From NCBI GenBank assembly GCA_900548875.1, contig URMA01000017.1, positions 1 to 45,515 of the forward strand: 45,515 nt of DNA, read 5' to 3'. The position numbers and the translations under genes were made by a program. This document shows, in pieces, positions 35,273 through 43,773 of the stretch; within the stretch, counting starts at the first letter, position 1, and each line of letters starts with the position of its first letter. Under the pieces are notes generated by a model, which searched no databases, was not told where the DNA came from, and saw nothing but the letters and a program-made list of their open reading frames with translations. The DNA comes from an uncultured Porphyromonadaceae bacterium (GTDB taxonomy: Bacteria; Bacteroidota; Bacteroidia; Bacteroidales; Muribaculaceae).

Positions 35273-35440
35273 TTAAGCTTCGTGGATAGCTTCGCTCGGG
35301 CAGTTTTCTGCGCAAGTTCCGCAGCTGATACAAGTATCTGCATCGATTTTGTAGATATCGCCTTCAGAGATAGCTTCAACTGGGCACAATGGTGCGCAAG
35401 TTCCGCAAGCTACACAAGAATCAGTGATTACGTAAGCCAT
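35273..35440 (-). CDS. 2[4Fe-4S] ferredoxin
   Basis: A 55-residue cytoplasmic electron carrier, read directly by translation: it starts MAYVITDSCVACGTCAPLCP and ends SEAIHEA. Two classical CxxCxxCxxxCP motifs are complete (Cys at about 9, 12, 15, 19 and 37, 40, 43, 47), each able to bind one [4Fe-4S] cluster together with the usual cross-over. This clostridial-type ferredoxin would serve pyruvate:ferredoxin oxidoreductase, hydrogenase or similar low-potential enzymes in an anaerobe. It is monocistronic with its own promoter and terminator. Codon use is strikingly regular (GCT, GAA, TGC), as expected of a highly expressed gene. Confidence 0.96.
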   Translation of the reverse strand: MAYVITDSCVACGTCAPLCPVEAISEGDIYKIDADTCISCGTCAENCPSEAIHEA

Positions 35441-35480
35441 TTTATAAGAATTTAATTAGTTTGTTATGCAATTCGTTTGG

Positions 35481-35510
35481 CAAAGATAATACTTTTTCTG
35501 TTCCACCAAT
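35481..35510 (-). promoter_or_regulatory. Predicted promoter of the ferredoxin gene
   Basis: On the minus strand ATTG (35507-35510), 18-base spacer, TATCTTTG (35481-35488), 40 bases ahead of the start codon. Confidence 0.55.
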
Positions 35511-35645
35511 CTTTTAATCACAACATACAGAATACGCCCTTGCGCACATATTTAATTATCAGACACATACCATCGCTTATTTGGACTAAATCCAATTAGC
35601 GAGCAATTCACTGGAGCAAACAGATGAAATACGGCCAATTTTCCG

Positions 35646-35653
35646 TAATTTTG
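35646..35653 (+). promoter_or_regulatory. Possible -7 element of the glycosyltransferase gene
   Basis: TAATTTTG matches TAnnTTTG, 22 bases ahead of the start at 35676. No clear -33 element is seen. Confidence 0.38.
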
Positions 35654-35675
35654 CACGGATAATTTTTATACGGAC

Positions 35676-36416
35676 ATGCAACCCCTATTCAGCATCATCA
35701 CCATCACTTTCAACGCCGCCAGAGAACTGCCGGCAACACTTGCCAGCGTCAAGGCACAAACATTCACCGACTACGAGCATCTCATCATCGACGGAAAGTC
35801 GAAGGACAACACCGTGGAGCTGGCACGCAACAGCGGAATCGCCAATATGCGCATTACGTCGGAACCCGACCGCGGACTTTATGATGCCATGAACAAGGGA
35901 ATCCGTCAGGCCACCGGGAAATATCTCATTTTCCTCAACGCCGGCGATGCCTTCCATGCTCCGGAAACACTGAAGCAAATCGCGGAAACAATCACCGAAA
36001 ACCATTACCCCGACATCGTCTACGGACAGACACAGCTCGTCGATGCCGAACGCCGGTTTGTGGGAATGCGCCACCTTACCGCACCTGAACACCTCACGTT
36101 CGACAGTTTCAAACATGGAATGCTTGTCTGCCACCAGGCATTTATCGCAAAACGGGAACTGGCGGAAATGTACGACCTTCGCTACCGCTTCTCCGCCGAC
36201 TATGAATGGTGTCTGCGTTGCCTGAAAAAAATGAAGACAAGCGCCTACACCGGCACTACGATTATCGACTATCTGATAGCAGGAATCACCGACAAGAACC
36301 ACAAGGCTTCCCTCAAGGAACGCTACCACATCATGTGCGACTACTACGGCACGCTGCCCACCATCGTCCGCCATATCGACTTCTTCGCCCGCAATCTGAA
36401 AAGGAAATTCAAATAA
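35676..36416 (+). CDS. Family 2 glycosyltransferase
   Basis: A 246-residue cytoplasmic or membrane-associated inverting GT-A enzyme. MQPLFSIITITFNAARELPA is the typical GT2 start; SVKAQTFTDYEHLIIDGKSK then DNT carries the nucleotide-sugar-binding Asp; EPDRGLYDAMNKGIRQATGK and YLIFLNAGDAF hold the DxD-like site (here AGD). These texts are typical of the WcaA-like group that adds sugars to capsule, exopolysaccharide or lipopolysaccharide. No other polysaccharide gene lies nearby, so the acceptor is unknown. The stop codon directly abuts the stop of the convergent barrel gene with no spacer and no terminator. Confidence 0.9.
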   Translation: MQPLFSIITITFNAARELPATLASVKAQTFTDYEHLIIDGKSKDNTVELARNSGIANMRITSEPDRGLYDAMNKGIRQATGKYLIFLNAGDAFHAPETLKQIAETITENHYPDIVYGQTQLVDAERRFVGMRHLTAPEHLTFDSFKHGMLVCHQAFIAKRELAEMYDLRYRFSADYEWCLRCLKKMKTSAYTGTTIIDYLIAGITDKNHKASLKERYHIMCDYYGTLPTIVRHIDFFARNLKRKFK

Positions 36417-37922
36417 TCAAATCGTAAACCCTACGGACAGACTCGCTCCATGGCTGGCATATCCACGGAAAGTTGACATCAGCGAATAGCCCAGCCGCCA
36501 ATATATGGAAGCAGGCATACGTTTCAACAACGCATTATGCTGGAAATGCAACTGCAATGAATTCAAGTCGGCAGAAAGATTCGCATAATTACGCCGAAGC
36601 ATTTCGTCCGAATACGGGAAATAGTCGGGATTTTCCACTCGCTGAATCGACGACAGACAGTGGAGCCATCCACCTTGAACACCGAAAGAAAACAGATGCC
36701 GTTCCAGGCGGCAGTGTAAACTTGCGGCCAGGCGCAAGCCAACCCGGTCGAACGCTTGCGAGCGTAACGGATAATAGCTTTCCTCTTCCTGACGATATCC
36801 TGCCGACGGCATCAGCTCCAGTGTCCATCTACGTCCGGCAAACGGCTGTAACAAAACGGCCGCCATCACTTGCTTTTCCGTATATTTATAGGGTGTTGTC
36901 GAAGTTATTTCGTGCCAGTTCGTCGTTCCGTCGTCATATATCCGTTCGCTTCCGGAACGCACAGAATACGAGCCGTCCAATTGCAGCTGCACACGACGCA
37001 ATTTCCAGACAATGTCCATTTCATATTTCATCTGGTCAACATCATTTATCGGAGCATTGCTGAGTGACGGCAACTGTTTCTGCAATTTATAATTCTCCAC
37101 CTGCAGCCCGGCATCAACCCCGGTTTCCCCCAGTCGCTTCAACGTAATGCCGCCCCGATAGCTGCGCCCTTTGTAGGCAGCCTCCGTCCGAGTTCCGGCA
37201 AAACGGACATAGTGCATGCCCAATCCACTCATGTGGTAGACAGGCACACTGCCCAACGGGTCAAGAAAAGCGATGGTCTGATTTTGGGTATAGCGTTCGG
37301 CAAAGACATGCACGCCCAACGAATAACGGGCCGTCATTTTGCAGCTTCCTCCAACGGTAGCATTGATATACACGGAATTGTCTTTCGGCCGGGGATCTGT
37401 CTGACGGTAATGGAGCGCTGAAGAATAGGCCATCTGCACACCGACGGAAAAACGATTGAGCTGAATGCCGTAACCGCCTTTGAAATAATAGGATTCATAA
37501 TTGAGATTGCCTCCGATAGTGTCGGCCGTCACATAGGGGAAAACGCGTTCGTAGTCCGCATTCTCATTCCATTTGACATCGAATTGAAGTCCGTTCCTGT
37601 AGCGGGCCTCTCCCCATGCACACGAGCGGTTGTCCAACCTGACATAAGACAATGCTTCAAACTCCGCAAACCGCTCGCCTGCTCCCGTCTGCATCAGGTA
37701 CTGACTGTCTGACCGGTTTTCTTCATAGCCGACAGCAAGTGAAGAAAACGAGCTGTCAAACCGCAACGGCTGATGGGCAGGGTTTTCATAAACAAGTTGG
37801 GACAGAGTATGACGGAATGACAGACGGTCGGCAACGACATCCAAATGTGTTTCAGCCACCGGCTGTGCCATTACCGCCAGAGGCAGGAGAAAGCAACAAA
37901 TAAGTCCGCTCTGTTTTTTCAT
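36417..37922 (-). CDS. DUF6850-like outer-membrane beta-barrel protein
   Basis: A 501-residue outer-membrane barrel with signal peptide MKKQSGLICCFLLPLAVMAQ. Text such as LVYENPAHQPLRFDSSFSSL near 43, YESYYFKGGYGIQLNRFSVG and the terminal ASHGASLSVGFTI supports many antiparallel strands and a barrel end. I recall this type as DUF6850, which is often found beside DUF4876 lipoproteins and a TonB-dependent receptor, exactly the context here. It is last in a three-gene minus-strand operon, 66 bases after the DUF4876 stop. Its role in uptake is inferred from context only. Confidence 0.75.
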   Translation of the reverse strand: MKKQSGLICCFLLPLAVMAQPVAETHLDVVADRLSFRHTLSQLVYENPAHQPLRFDSSFSSLAVGYEENRSDSQYLMQTGAGERFAEFEALSYVRLDNRSCAWGEARYRNGLQFDVKWNENADYERVFPYVTADTIGGNLNYESYYFKGGYGIQLNRFSVGVQMAYSSALHYRQTDPRPKDNSVYINATVGGSCKMTARYSLGVHVFAERYTQNQTIAFLDPLGSVPVYHMSGLGMHYVRFAGTRTEAAYKGRSYRGGITLKRLGETGVDAGLQVENYKLQKQLPSLSNAPINDVDQMKYEMDIVWKLRRVQLQLDGSYSVRSGSERIYDDGTTNWHEITSTTPYKYTEKQVMAAVLLQPFAGRRWTLELMPSAGYRQEEESYYPLRSQAFDRVGLRLAASLHCRLERHLFSFGVQGGWLHCLSSIQRVENPDYFPYSDEMLRRNYANLSADLNSLQLHFQHNALLKRMPASIYWRLGYSLMSTFRGYASHGASLSVGFTI

Positions 37923-37988
37923 TTTACAGACAAATTAAACAAGCCTGACAGATATTTTTTTAGGACACCTGCCAGGCCGATTAAAGTA

Positions 37989-39230
37989 TTATTTAAAAAC
38001 ATGATTCGGGTCGGCTTCCACCCTATTTTCAAAATCGGCAGAAGAGTCGTTTGTATCCACCAGCTTGTGTGTTCCTGCATCCACTTTCCGGCGTACACAT
38101 TTTCCGAAACGGTTTTCATCAAAATCAATCGCACTTACCGAAGCATAGCCTTTGTCGAGCGACGGGTCTGTCACAAGCCATTGCGGACCGGTTGCCGGAC
38201 TGAGGTTGACGGCATCGACCACCCAACCGTTAGGCAGCATATAGCCGCTTCCTTCCATTTCTGTCTGAAAATCGTTGAAAATAAACAGCCATTTGTAGTC
38301 GTAATGGTAATTCGTAACAAACTGCTCCGGAGTTATCCGGTTCACACCGTCGTTCAGATAAGCCAGCGCATAGGCCTTGACCCCTCTTGTATGCGGCTGC
38401 CAGAGTGTAGCTGACTCTTTCATTACAGGAATGAGATTGGGCACTTCTGGGTTGTCGGAGTCTGTAAAGTCAGGATTGCTCGACTCCGCCCACCATTCAA
38501 AGTCAGCATGCGAAAGGTCGAACGAATTCGGATTGATATTTTTATGATTGATAGCGTTGTCACAGATGAGAAGTGATTCACCCGGTTTGACAGGATACTG
38601 CGTTCCGTCGCCGGGAACCATAAAGCCGGTAGCCACTGTCATGGCCTGATTCATGATGTCGGGCGTATAGTTTTGTTTCATGTCCGTCTGGAAGTCAGAT
38701 TCAAACAGGCACAGTCCGTCGGCATAGAGCGTCTCGTCACTGTTATTGACAATGCGGAAATAGCTGTCACCCGTATATGTCTTACCTTCCGGAGTACGGG
38801 TTCCCGAAAGAAAGATTTCGGCAAAAACAAAACCCTCCTTAACTGTATGGAAATAGGTTTCCAGCGAAATGTTCACAGCCCCTACGGCCTTCACGCTCTC
38901 CTTACTGCCACGGATAACCGACGTCACTACTTTTCCGTTCAGCGTATATTTGATGTTTCCTTCCAGCTCAATATTGTAAAGTCCCTCTTCTACCTGAATC
39001 GTGACAGGAGCCGAAATGCTCTCGTATTTATATTCCTTCGACTGGCCGGTCGAAAGGTTTTTCATTGTGATTTTCACATTGGTAATTTCCGTTGCAGTCA
39101 CGTTGGCGGGAGCCGTATAGTAAACTGTCATATCCGACATTTTCATCAAATCCTTCTTTTCATCATGACAAGAAGTAACGACTGCCAACGAAAGCGCCAA
39201 CAGCCCGGCAAACAAAATTTTCTTTTTCAT
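37989..39230 (-). CDS. DUF4876-like lipoprotein
   Basis: A 413-residue lipoprotein: MKKKILFAGLLALSLAVVTS with lipobox Cys21. An N-terminal beta domain (about 35-125) has the look of a carboxypeptidase-regulatory/Ig fold (VTIQVEEGLYNIELEGNIKY). From about 135 on, FVFAEIFLSGTRTPEGKTYT, then DSYFRIVNNSDETLYADGLC, is the characteristic DUF4876 text and resembles lamin-tail-like surface domains. The late motif NGWVVDAVNLSPATGPQWL completes it. It would stand on the outer membrane next to the TonB receptor, which starts 25 bases upstream, and may replace SusD as ligand-binding partner. That last point is inference. Confidence 0.78.
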   Translation of the reverse strand: MKKKILFAGLLALSLAVVTSCHDEKKDLMKMSDMTVYYTAPANVTATEITNVKITMKNLSTGQSKEYKYESISAPVTIQVEEGLYNIELEGNIKYTLNGKVVTSVIRGSKESVKAVGAVNISLETYFHTVKEGFVFAEIFLSGTRTPEGKTYTGDSYFRIVNNSDETLYADGLCLFESDFQTDMKQNYTPDIMNQAMTVATGFMVPGDGTQYPVKPGESLLICDNAINHKNINPNSFDLSHADFEWWAESSNPDFTDSDNPEVPNLIPVMKESATLWQPHTRGVKAYALAYLNDGVNRITPEQFVTNYHYDYKWLFIFNDFQTEMEGSGYMLPNGWVVDAVNLSPATGPQWLVTDPSLDKGYASVSAIDFDENRFGKCVRRKVDAGTHKLVDTNDSSADFENRVEADPNHVFK

Positions 39231-39255
39231 ACAAAGTTAATTTAATGGTTTCTAT

Positions 39256-42006
39256 TTAAAGTTTAAAATTCAATTCCATACCGAAATAGGGAGAAAACGT
39301 GCGCCGTACGACGAACCCGTTCACCTCATAATCGGGGGCATAGTTCAAAATCCGGTCGGCAAAAAACGCCAGAGTCATAAACTTTCCGAACCGTTTGCTG
39401 GCCTTGAAGTTCGTACACATGTAGAACCGCTTTCGGTCTATGATATCGTTCTTCCGATTGTTTGTCAAATTCAAATGCTTTTTGTAGACATCGGCGGCAT
39501 CCTCTTCCGTGTATTCGCGAAGCACACCGTCCGTTCCCATATAGGCAATCGGCTTAGCTCCGGTGGCAGGCGATTCATAGCGGCCTGCCATATAGCACTC
39601 CGCCGTTGCCGACAGATTGACCCCAAGCCTGTCAATGTAGGTGTCAACAATAAAGTTCGACGTGAACTGCTGACGGATATAGCTGTCTTTGTAATCGTAC
39701 AGCCCGATATAGAGGTCGCTCACCGCCACATTGCCGATGACGGCACTCACCGAACGGAACTGCGGCCGGCTGTTTTCATATATGTCATAAAACCAGGCTC
39801 CGTTCACCGTCAGACGTGTTTCTACGACCGGGAAACGCGGAGAAGAATACTGAAACTCAAGTCCTTCCTTATAGATACGCGACCCGTTCTGCATCACGCC
39901 ATAGGTGCGAAGCACCCGGGTCTGTTCATAAGGTAGATTTTCCAACGACGGAGGCCCCGTCAGTTGTGAAGCATCAATGCCCGATGTATCGTATTTTTTA
40001 TAGGCAAAACTTCCCACCATCGCCACATTGCGAAATCCGTCGGTCATGTCCTCCTGAAAATATGTCACCGACAGACTATGCTTTTTGTATTCAAGATTCA
40101 TCCTAACTTCCCACTTGAAATTGTGGGCCGGCAAGATGGAATAGTTGTTGCGGTCAATGACGTAAGTTTGCAGGTTAATGCGTTTGTAGTCGGAGTTCGG
40201 ATGCCAGTAGTTCAGTTGAGTAAGGTCGATAAACAGCCGGTCAGGATAGAGAATATCAATGGTTGGCATCTTGTGCATATAGCCTACACCGCCGGAAACC
40301 GAAGTCTGTAGCCCGCCCCACTCCGGCAAATCCCATTGCAGGTTGATGCGAGGGTCGGCAAACAGACGGCGGCACATGGAAAATTCAGACGAAAGGCCTG
40401 TCATCATCGAACCTCTGACACCGGCCATTGCCGACAGCTTATGACGTGCAATCGGCAGTTCCATCAAATCCTCGATATAGAACGACACGACGCTCGAAGC
40501 CGGTATATCGTAATAGGCACGTGGACGGTGGGCAGTTCCGGCATAAATCGGCCTTGTCACATCATAAACAAAACCACGGCCAAAATTCTTGCCGTACTGC
40601 CATTCGAAGCCGCCGGAAAAACGATGTTTCAGCATTCCGGTCTGCACTTCGCCCTCGGCATCAAGGCGGAGTGTGGAATAGAACGGCTTGCCGTCGACCG
40701 TCTGACTTGCCAGATACTTGTAGGGCAGAAACACGCCGTCAAATTCCCCTTCCGAATCATATACAGGGGCAACGGCATCACGGTCGAGCGAAACGAATTT
40801 TGTCTGCGTTATTCTGTCGATTGACAATCCTGCTGTATGGGAAAAGACAACGCTCCGCAAAAAGTCATTCTCATTGTTAAGCCATTTCAGACTGTTGTAG
40901 AGTTGCAGGTTATGGTAAGCAGACTTGTAGCGTTCGTCCTTCTGCTTCTGTATTTCGGGGTCATACTTCACATTGTCGACGCTGCCCGTGTAGTCGGCGT
41001 TGACATTCCACACAAGAGAGCCCTTGCTTCGCAAAGCCCAACTTTTACGCATACGGGCAGATAAGTTGATCCGACGGTACGTTTTGAACGGGTCGCGCGG
41101 GTCAATTCGCGAACTGGAGAAACCGGCATCGGTATTCAGGTTGAGCGAATGCCGTTCCCATTCCAACCCCTTGCCGACAGCAATGATTTTACCGAACTGG
41201 TCGGCTTTGACTCTTGCCTCAAAAGGAGTTCTTCTGCTTTTACGCGTGATTTTCACCAGTCCGCTCGTCAAGTCACCGTATTTTACCGAAGGAATCCCCC
41301 TGACAATTTCCACTGACTCGATATTGTCCGTTGGAATAGTACGCATGTCTACACCGGCAGATGTATGGTTGCGCGCATAGTCCGGTTCGCCCTGATAACT
41401 ATCGGGCAGGTATTGCAGATTGGCGTCCGTATTCAATGCAGCCCCGTCAATGACAAATTTTACGCCCAGCGAAGAAGTGCTGTAATTTTCATCGGAAATT
41501 CCCACTTCCCGCAGTTTGATAGTGTTGGCGGCACTCATGTTGGGAGTCTTGGTCGACCCTCCCGGCAAAAGAGCCAGCAAGTCGGTAAACGAGGACGGCT
41601 GCAAATGGAGCATGGCTTCGCTGTTAATGACCGAAGTGCTTGTCATGCCTTTCTTCTCGGATGCGGTCACCACCACTTCCCGTAACCGGACGGCATCCGG
41701 AACGATTTTCAGCAACAACAGCGTGTCGGCCTTCAGGTCAACGACAACCTCATTGGGCAAATAGCCGACAAACGAGACATGCAGCCGGCATTTTCCTTCG
41801 GGCACTCCGTTCAGACAGAAAAAGCCGTCGATATCGGTTGTCGTTCCCTGACGGAACGTCCCGCCACACTCTGCCGACACGGCGGCAAAGGGAAGCGGAG
41901 CATTGTCAGATGCATCCAGCACATATCCGCGCACCGATTCCGCCAACGCCTGCAAAGGCATTGTCAGCAACAGCGCATATATAAGGTGTCGGAGTCGTAT
42001 GTTCAT
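39256..42006 (-). CDS. TonB-dependent receptor with N-terminal carboxypeptidase-regulatory-like domain
   Basis: A 916-residue outer-membrane active transporter. Signal peptide MNIRLRHLIYALLLTMPLQA; a carboxypeptidase-like domain (about 24-105) with VRGYVLDASDNAPLPFAAVS and GFFCLNGVPEGKCRLHVSFV; the TonB-box-like LREVVVTASEKKG near 113; a plug (about 120-260) with IESVEIVRGIPSVKYGDLTS; and a 22-strand type barrel ending in TFSPYFGMELNFKL with terminal aromatic region. A SusC partner SusD is absent. The ligand is unknown; the following DUF4876 and DUF6850 genes are its probable partners. It has its own promoter at 42027-42058. Confidence 0.92.
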   Translation of the reverse strand: MNIRLRHLIYALLLTMPLQALAESVRGYVLDASDNAPLPFAAVSAECGGTFRQGTTTDIDGFFCLNGVPEGKCRLHVSFVGYLPNEVVVDLKADTLLLLKIVPDAVRLREVVVTASEKKGMTSTSVINSEAMLHLQPSSFTDLLALLPGGSTKTPNMSAANTIKLREVGISDENYSTSSLGVKFVIDGAALNTDANLQYLPDSYQGEPDYARNHTSAGVDMRTIPTDNIESVEIVRGIPSVKYGDLTSGLVKITRKSRRTPFEARVKADQFGKIIAVGKGLEWERHSLNLNTDAGFSSSRIDPRDPFKTYRRINLSARMRKSWALRSKGSLVWNVNADYTGSVDNVKYDPEIQKQKDERYKSAYHNLQLYNSLKWLNNENDFLRSVVFSHTAGLSIDRITQTKFVSLDRDAVAPVYDSEGEFDGVFLPYKYLASQTVDGKPFYSTLRLDAEGEVQTGMLKHRFSGGFEWQYGKNFGRGFVYDVTRPIYAGTAHRPRAYYDIPASSVVSFYIEDLMELPIARHKLSAMAGVRGSMMTGLSSEFSMCRRLFADPRINLQWDLPEWGGLQTSVSGGVGYMHKMPTIDILYPDRLFIDLTQLNYWHPNSDYKRINLQTYVIDRNNYSILPAHNFKWEVRMNLEYKKHSLSVTYFQEDMTDGFRNVAMVGSFAYKKYDTSGIDASQLTGPPSLENLPYEQTRVLRTYGVMQNGSRIYKEGLEFQYSSPRFPVVETRLTVNGAWFYDIYENSRPQFRSVSAVIGNVAVSDLYIGLYDYKDSYIRQQFTSNFIVDTYIDRLGVNLSATAECYMAGRYESPATGAKPIAYMGTDGVLREYTEEDAADVYKKHLNLTNNRKNDIIDRKRFYMCTNFKASKRFGKFMTLAFFADRILNYAPDYEVNGFVVRRTFSPYFGMELNFKL

Positions 42007-42026
42007 GACGATTCATTTTTTGAGAG

Positions 42027-42058
42027 CAAAATTAGACCGTACAAAATCACACGACAAT
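42027..42058 (-). promoter_or_regulatory. Predicted promoter of the TonB receptor operon
   Basis: On the minus strand ATTG (42055-42058), 20-base spacer, TAATTTTG (42027-42034), 20 bases ahead of the start. It is divergent to the ABC operon promoter. Confidence 0.5.
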
Positions 42059-42086
42059 CGCTTTTTTTAGGTATTGTTTTCAGGAA

Positions 42087-42106
42087 AATCGCAAAGAATT
42101 GCGATT
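42087..42106. repeat. Perfect inverted repeat between the TonB and ABC operon promoters
   Basis: AATCGCAA (42087-42094), loop AGAA, TTGCGATT (42099-42106). Eight base pairs, perfect. It overlaps the ATTG (-33) element of the ABC operon and lies about 30 bases upstream of the TonB operon's -33. This is the position of an operator for a dimeric regulator. Confidence 0.55.
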
Positions 42107-42135
42107 GTGGTGTCTTTACGGGCAACCTACTTTTG
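42104..42135 (+). promoter_or_regulatory. Predicted promoter of the ABC/DUF4857 operon
   Basis: ATTG (42104-42107), 20-base spacer, TACTTTTG (42128-42135), 23 bases ahead of the first start codon. Confidence 0.52.
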
Positions 42136-42158
42136 TGTTACTGATAAATTGAAAACCA

Positions 42159-43046
42159 ATGACAGATAAAGTAATTGAATGTAAAGGCCTTACACACTAC
42201 TACGGCAAGCGGAAAATCTATGAGGACCTGAATTTCGATGTCCCCAAAGGACGGATTCTCGGACTGCTGGGAAAGAACGGTACGGGCAAGACCACCACCA
42301 TCAACATCCTGATGGGCTATCTGAAGCCGAGAGCCGGAAAATGTGAGATTTTCGGCGAGGACATCCAGCGCATAACTCCTGCAACAAGAGCGAGAATCGC
42401 CCTTCTGCTGGAGGGACACATCCAGTATGCCTTCATGACAATCGAGTCCATCGAACACTATTATTCCGCATTCTATCCGAAATGGAACCGCAATGCCTAT
42501 TATGAACTGATGAACAAGCTGAAAGTGACGCCCCACCAGAAAATCGCGAACATGTCGTGCGGACAGCGGTCGCAAGTGGCACTCGGGCTGATACTCGCCC
42601 AAAATGCAGACCTGCTGGTACTCGACGACTTCTCGCTCGGACTGGACCCGGGATACCGCCGGCTTTTCATTGAATATCTCCACGAATATGCCAAGGCGGA
42701 AACAAAAACCATATTTCTCACTTCGCATATCATTCAGGACATGGAGCGCCTTGTGGACGACTGTATCATCATGGACTACGGCCGCATCCTCGTGCAGCAA
42801 CCCGTTGACCAACTGATGAAAAACTTCAAGCGTTACAGCTACCGGCATTCGGGAGCCGCACCCGAACTGCATTCCGACAGGATTTACAATCCGTCGATTA
42901 TTAAGGACAGCGCCGAACTCTACTCGTTCGAGGACCGCGCTTTCGTCGAGCATCTGCTACGGAAATCAGGCGTGAGCTACAGCGAGTTGAAGGAAGAAAC
43001 GATGAGTCTTGAAGATGTGTTCATCGGATTGACCGGCAAATACTAA
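42159..43046 (+). CDS. ABC transporter ATP-binding protein with atypical motifs
   Basis: A 295-residue cytoplasmic ATPase of the YtrB/CcmA-like exporter group (FYPKWNRNAYYELMNKL is a group feature). Walker A is GKNGTGKT at 38-45. Three conserved positions are unusual: the signature is MSCGQ (132-136) instead of LSGGQ; the Walker B end is LVLDDFSLGLDP (Asp157 where the catalytic Glu is expected); and the Q-loop segment reads LLLEGHIQYAFM, with Glu where Gln is usual. The switch His is kept in TSHIIQDME. It is therefore probably a slow or structurally altered ATPase. The permease follows 22 bases downstream. Confidence 0.88.
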   Translation: MTDKVIECKGLTHYYGKRKIYEDLNFDVPKGRILGLLGKNGTGKTTTINILMGYLKPRAGKCEIFGEDIQRITPATRARIALLLEGHIQYAFMTIESIEHYYSAFYPKWNRNAYYELMNKLKVTPHQKIANMSCGQRSQVALGLILAQNADLLVLDDFSLGLDPGYRRLFIEYLHEYAKAETKTIFLTSHIIQDMERLVDDCIIMDYGRILVQQPVDQLMKNFKRYSYRHSGAAPELHSDRIYNPSIIKDSAELYSFEDRAFVEHLLRKSGVSYSELKEETMSLEDVFIGLTGKY

Positions 43047-43068
43047 CCAGCGTAAACGTAAAGACAAT

Positions 43069-43740
43069 ATGAAAAAAGCTATTTTCTTCAAAGAATGGAT
43101 AAAGACACGATGGTATCTGCTGGCTGCGCTGGTAGTTTTTGTAAGCTACACGCTCTATATCATCCTGCGCATCGGAAACGCCATTGAATTCAAGGGAGCC
43201 TCCCATCTGTGGGCTATTCTGCTGACGCGCGATGTCATTTTCATCGAACCGATGCAATATGTCCCCATGCTATTCGGGTTGCTTCTCGGCGTGGTCCAGT
43301 TTGTTCCGGAAGTGGTACAGAAACGCCTGAAACTGACGCTTCACCTGCCCTTTCCGCAACCCGGCATGATGCTCGGCATGATGTTCTACGGATTGGGCGC
43401 ACTCACAATAATAACCGTCGCACAAACAGCAGCATTATGGATTTTTCTGCAACAGTATATGGCTGCCGAACTCATTGCCCATATCCTGCTTTCCTCTTTG
43501 CCGTGGTATGCAGCCGGCTATGCCGCCTATATGATGACCTATGCCGCATGTATCGAGCCTTCGTGGCGCATGCGAATCCTGATTATCCTCACGGGCATCG
43601 GACTGCTGCGCATCCACTTCCTGCTTGATGTGCCACAAAGCTACAATTCATTTATTGGCCCGCTTTTTCTCTTCGATCTGGCCGCGCTGCTGCTCATTTT
43701 GCGCTCCATGGTCAGATTTAAGGAAGGCTGTCAGGACTAA
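43069..43740 (+). CDS. ABC transporter permease-like integral membrane protein
   Basis: A 223-residue protein with about six transmembrane segments: WYLLAALVVFVSYTLYIILR near 15-35, MLFGLLLGVVQFVPEV near 66-80, MLGMMFYGLGALTIITVAQT near 100-120, IAHILLSSLPWYAAGYAAYM near 135-155, ILIILTGIGLLRIHFLL near 168-185 and FLFDLAALLLILRSMV near 198-215. The start MKKAIFFKEWIKTRWYLLA is typical of ABC-2 type permeases, which begin with a cytoplasmic amphipathic stretch. Together with the preceding ATPase it should form the transporter or membrane-linked machine. No family name is recognised with certainty. Confidence 0.78.
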   Translation: MKKAIFFKEWIKTRWYLLAALVVFVSYTLYIILRIGNAIEFKGASHLWAILLTRDVIFIEPMQYVPMLFGLLLGVVQFVPEVVQKRLKLTLHLPFPQPGMMLGMMFYGLGALTIITVAQTAALWIFLQQYMAAELIAHILLSSLPWYAAGYAAYMMTYAACIEPSWRMRILIILTGIGLLRIHFLLDVPQSYNSFIGPLFLFDLAALLLILRSMVRFKEGCQD

Positions 43741-43773
43741 ACTACCGATTATCAACACTGCAATAACAATCCA

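Noticed and set aside
35581..35595. TTGGA-CTAAA-TCCAA inverted repeat upstream of the glycosyltransferase
   Set aside because: Only five base pairs with flanking mismatches; expected by chance in an AT-rich gap.
37923..37988. GCCTGACAG / CTGCCAGGC hairpin between the DUF4876 and DUF6850 genes
   Set aside because: One mismatch, a long loop and no T-run after the stem on the minus strand; not convincing as a terminator within an apparent operon.
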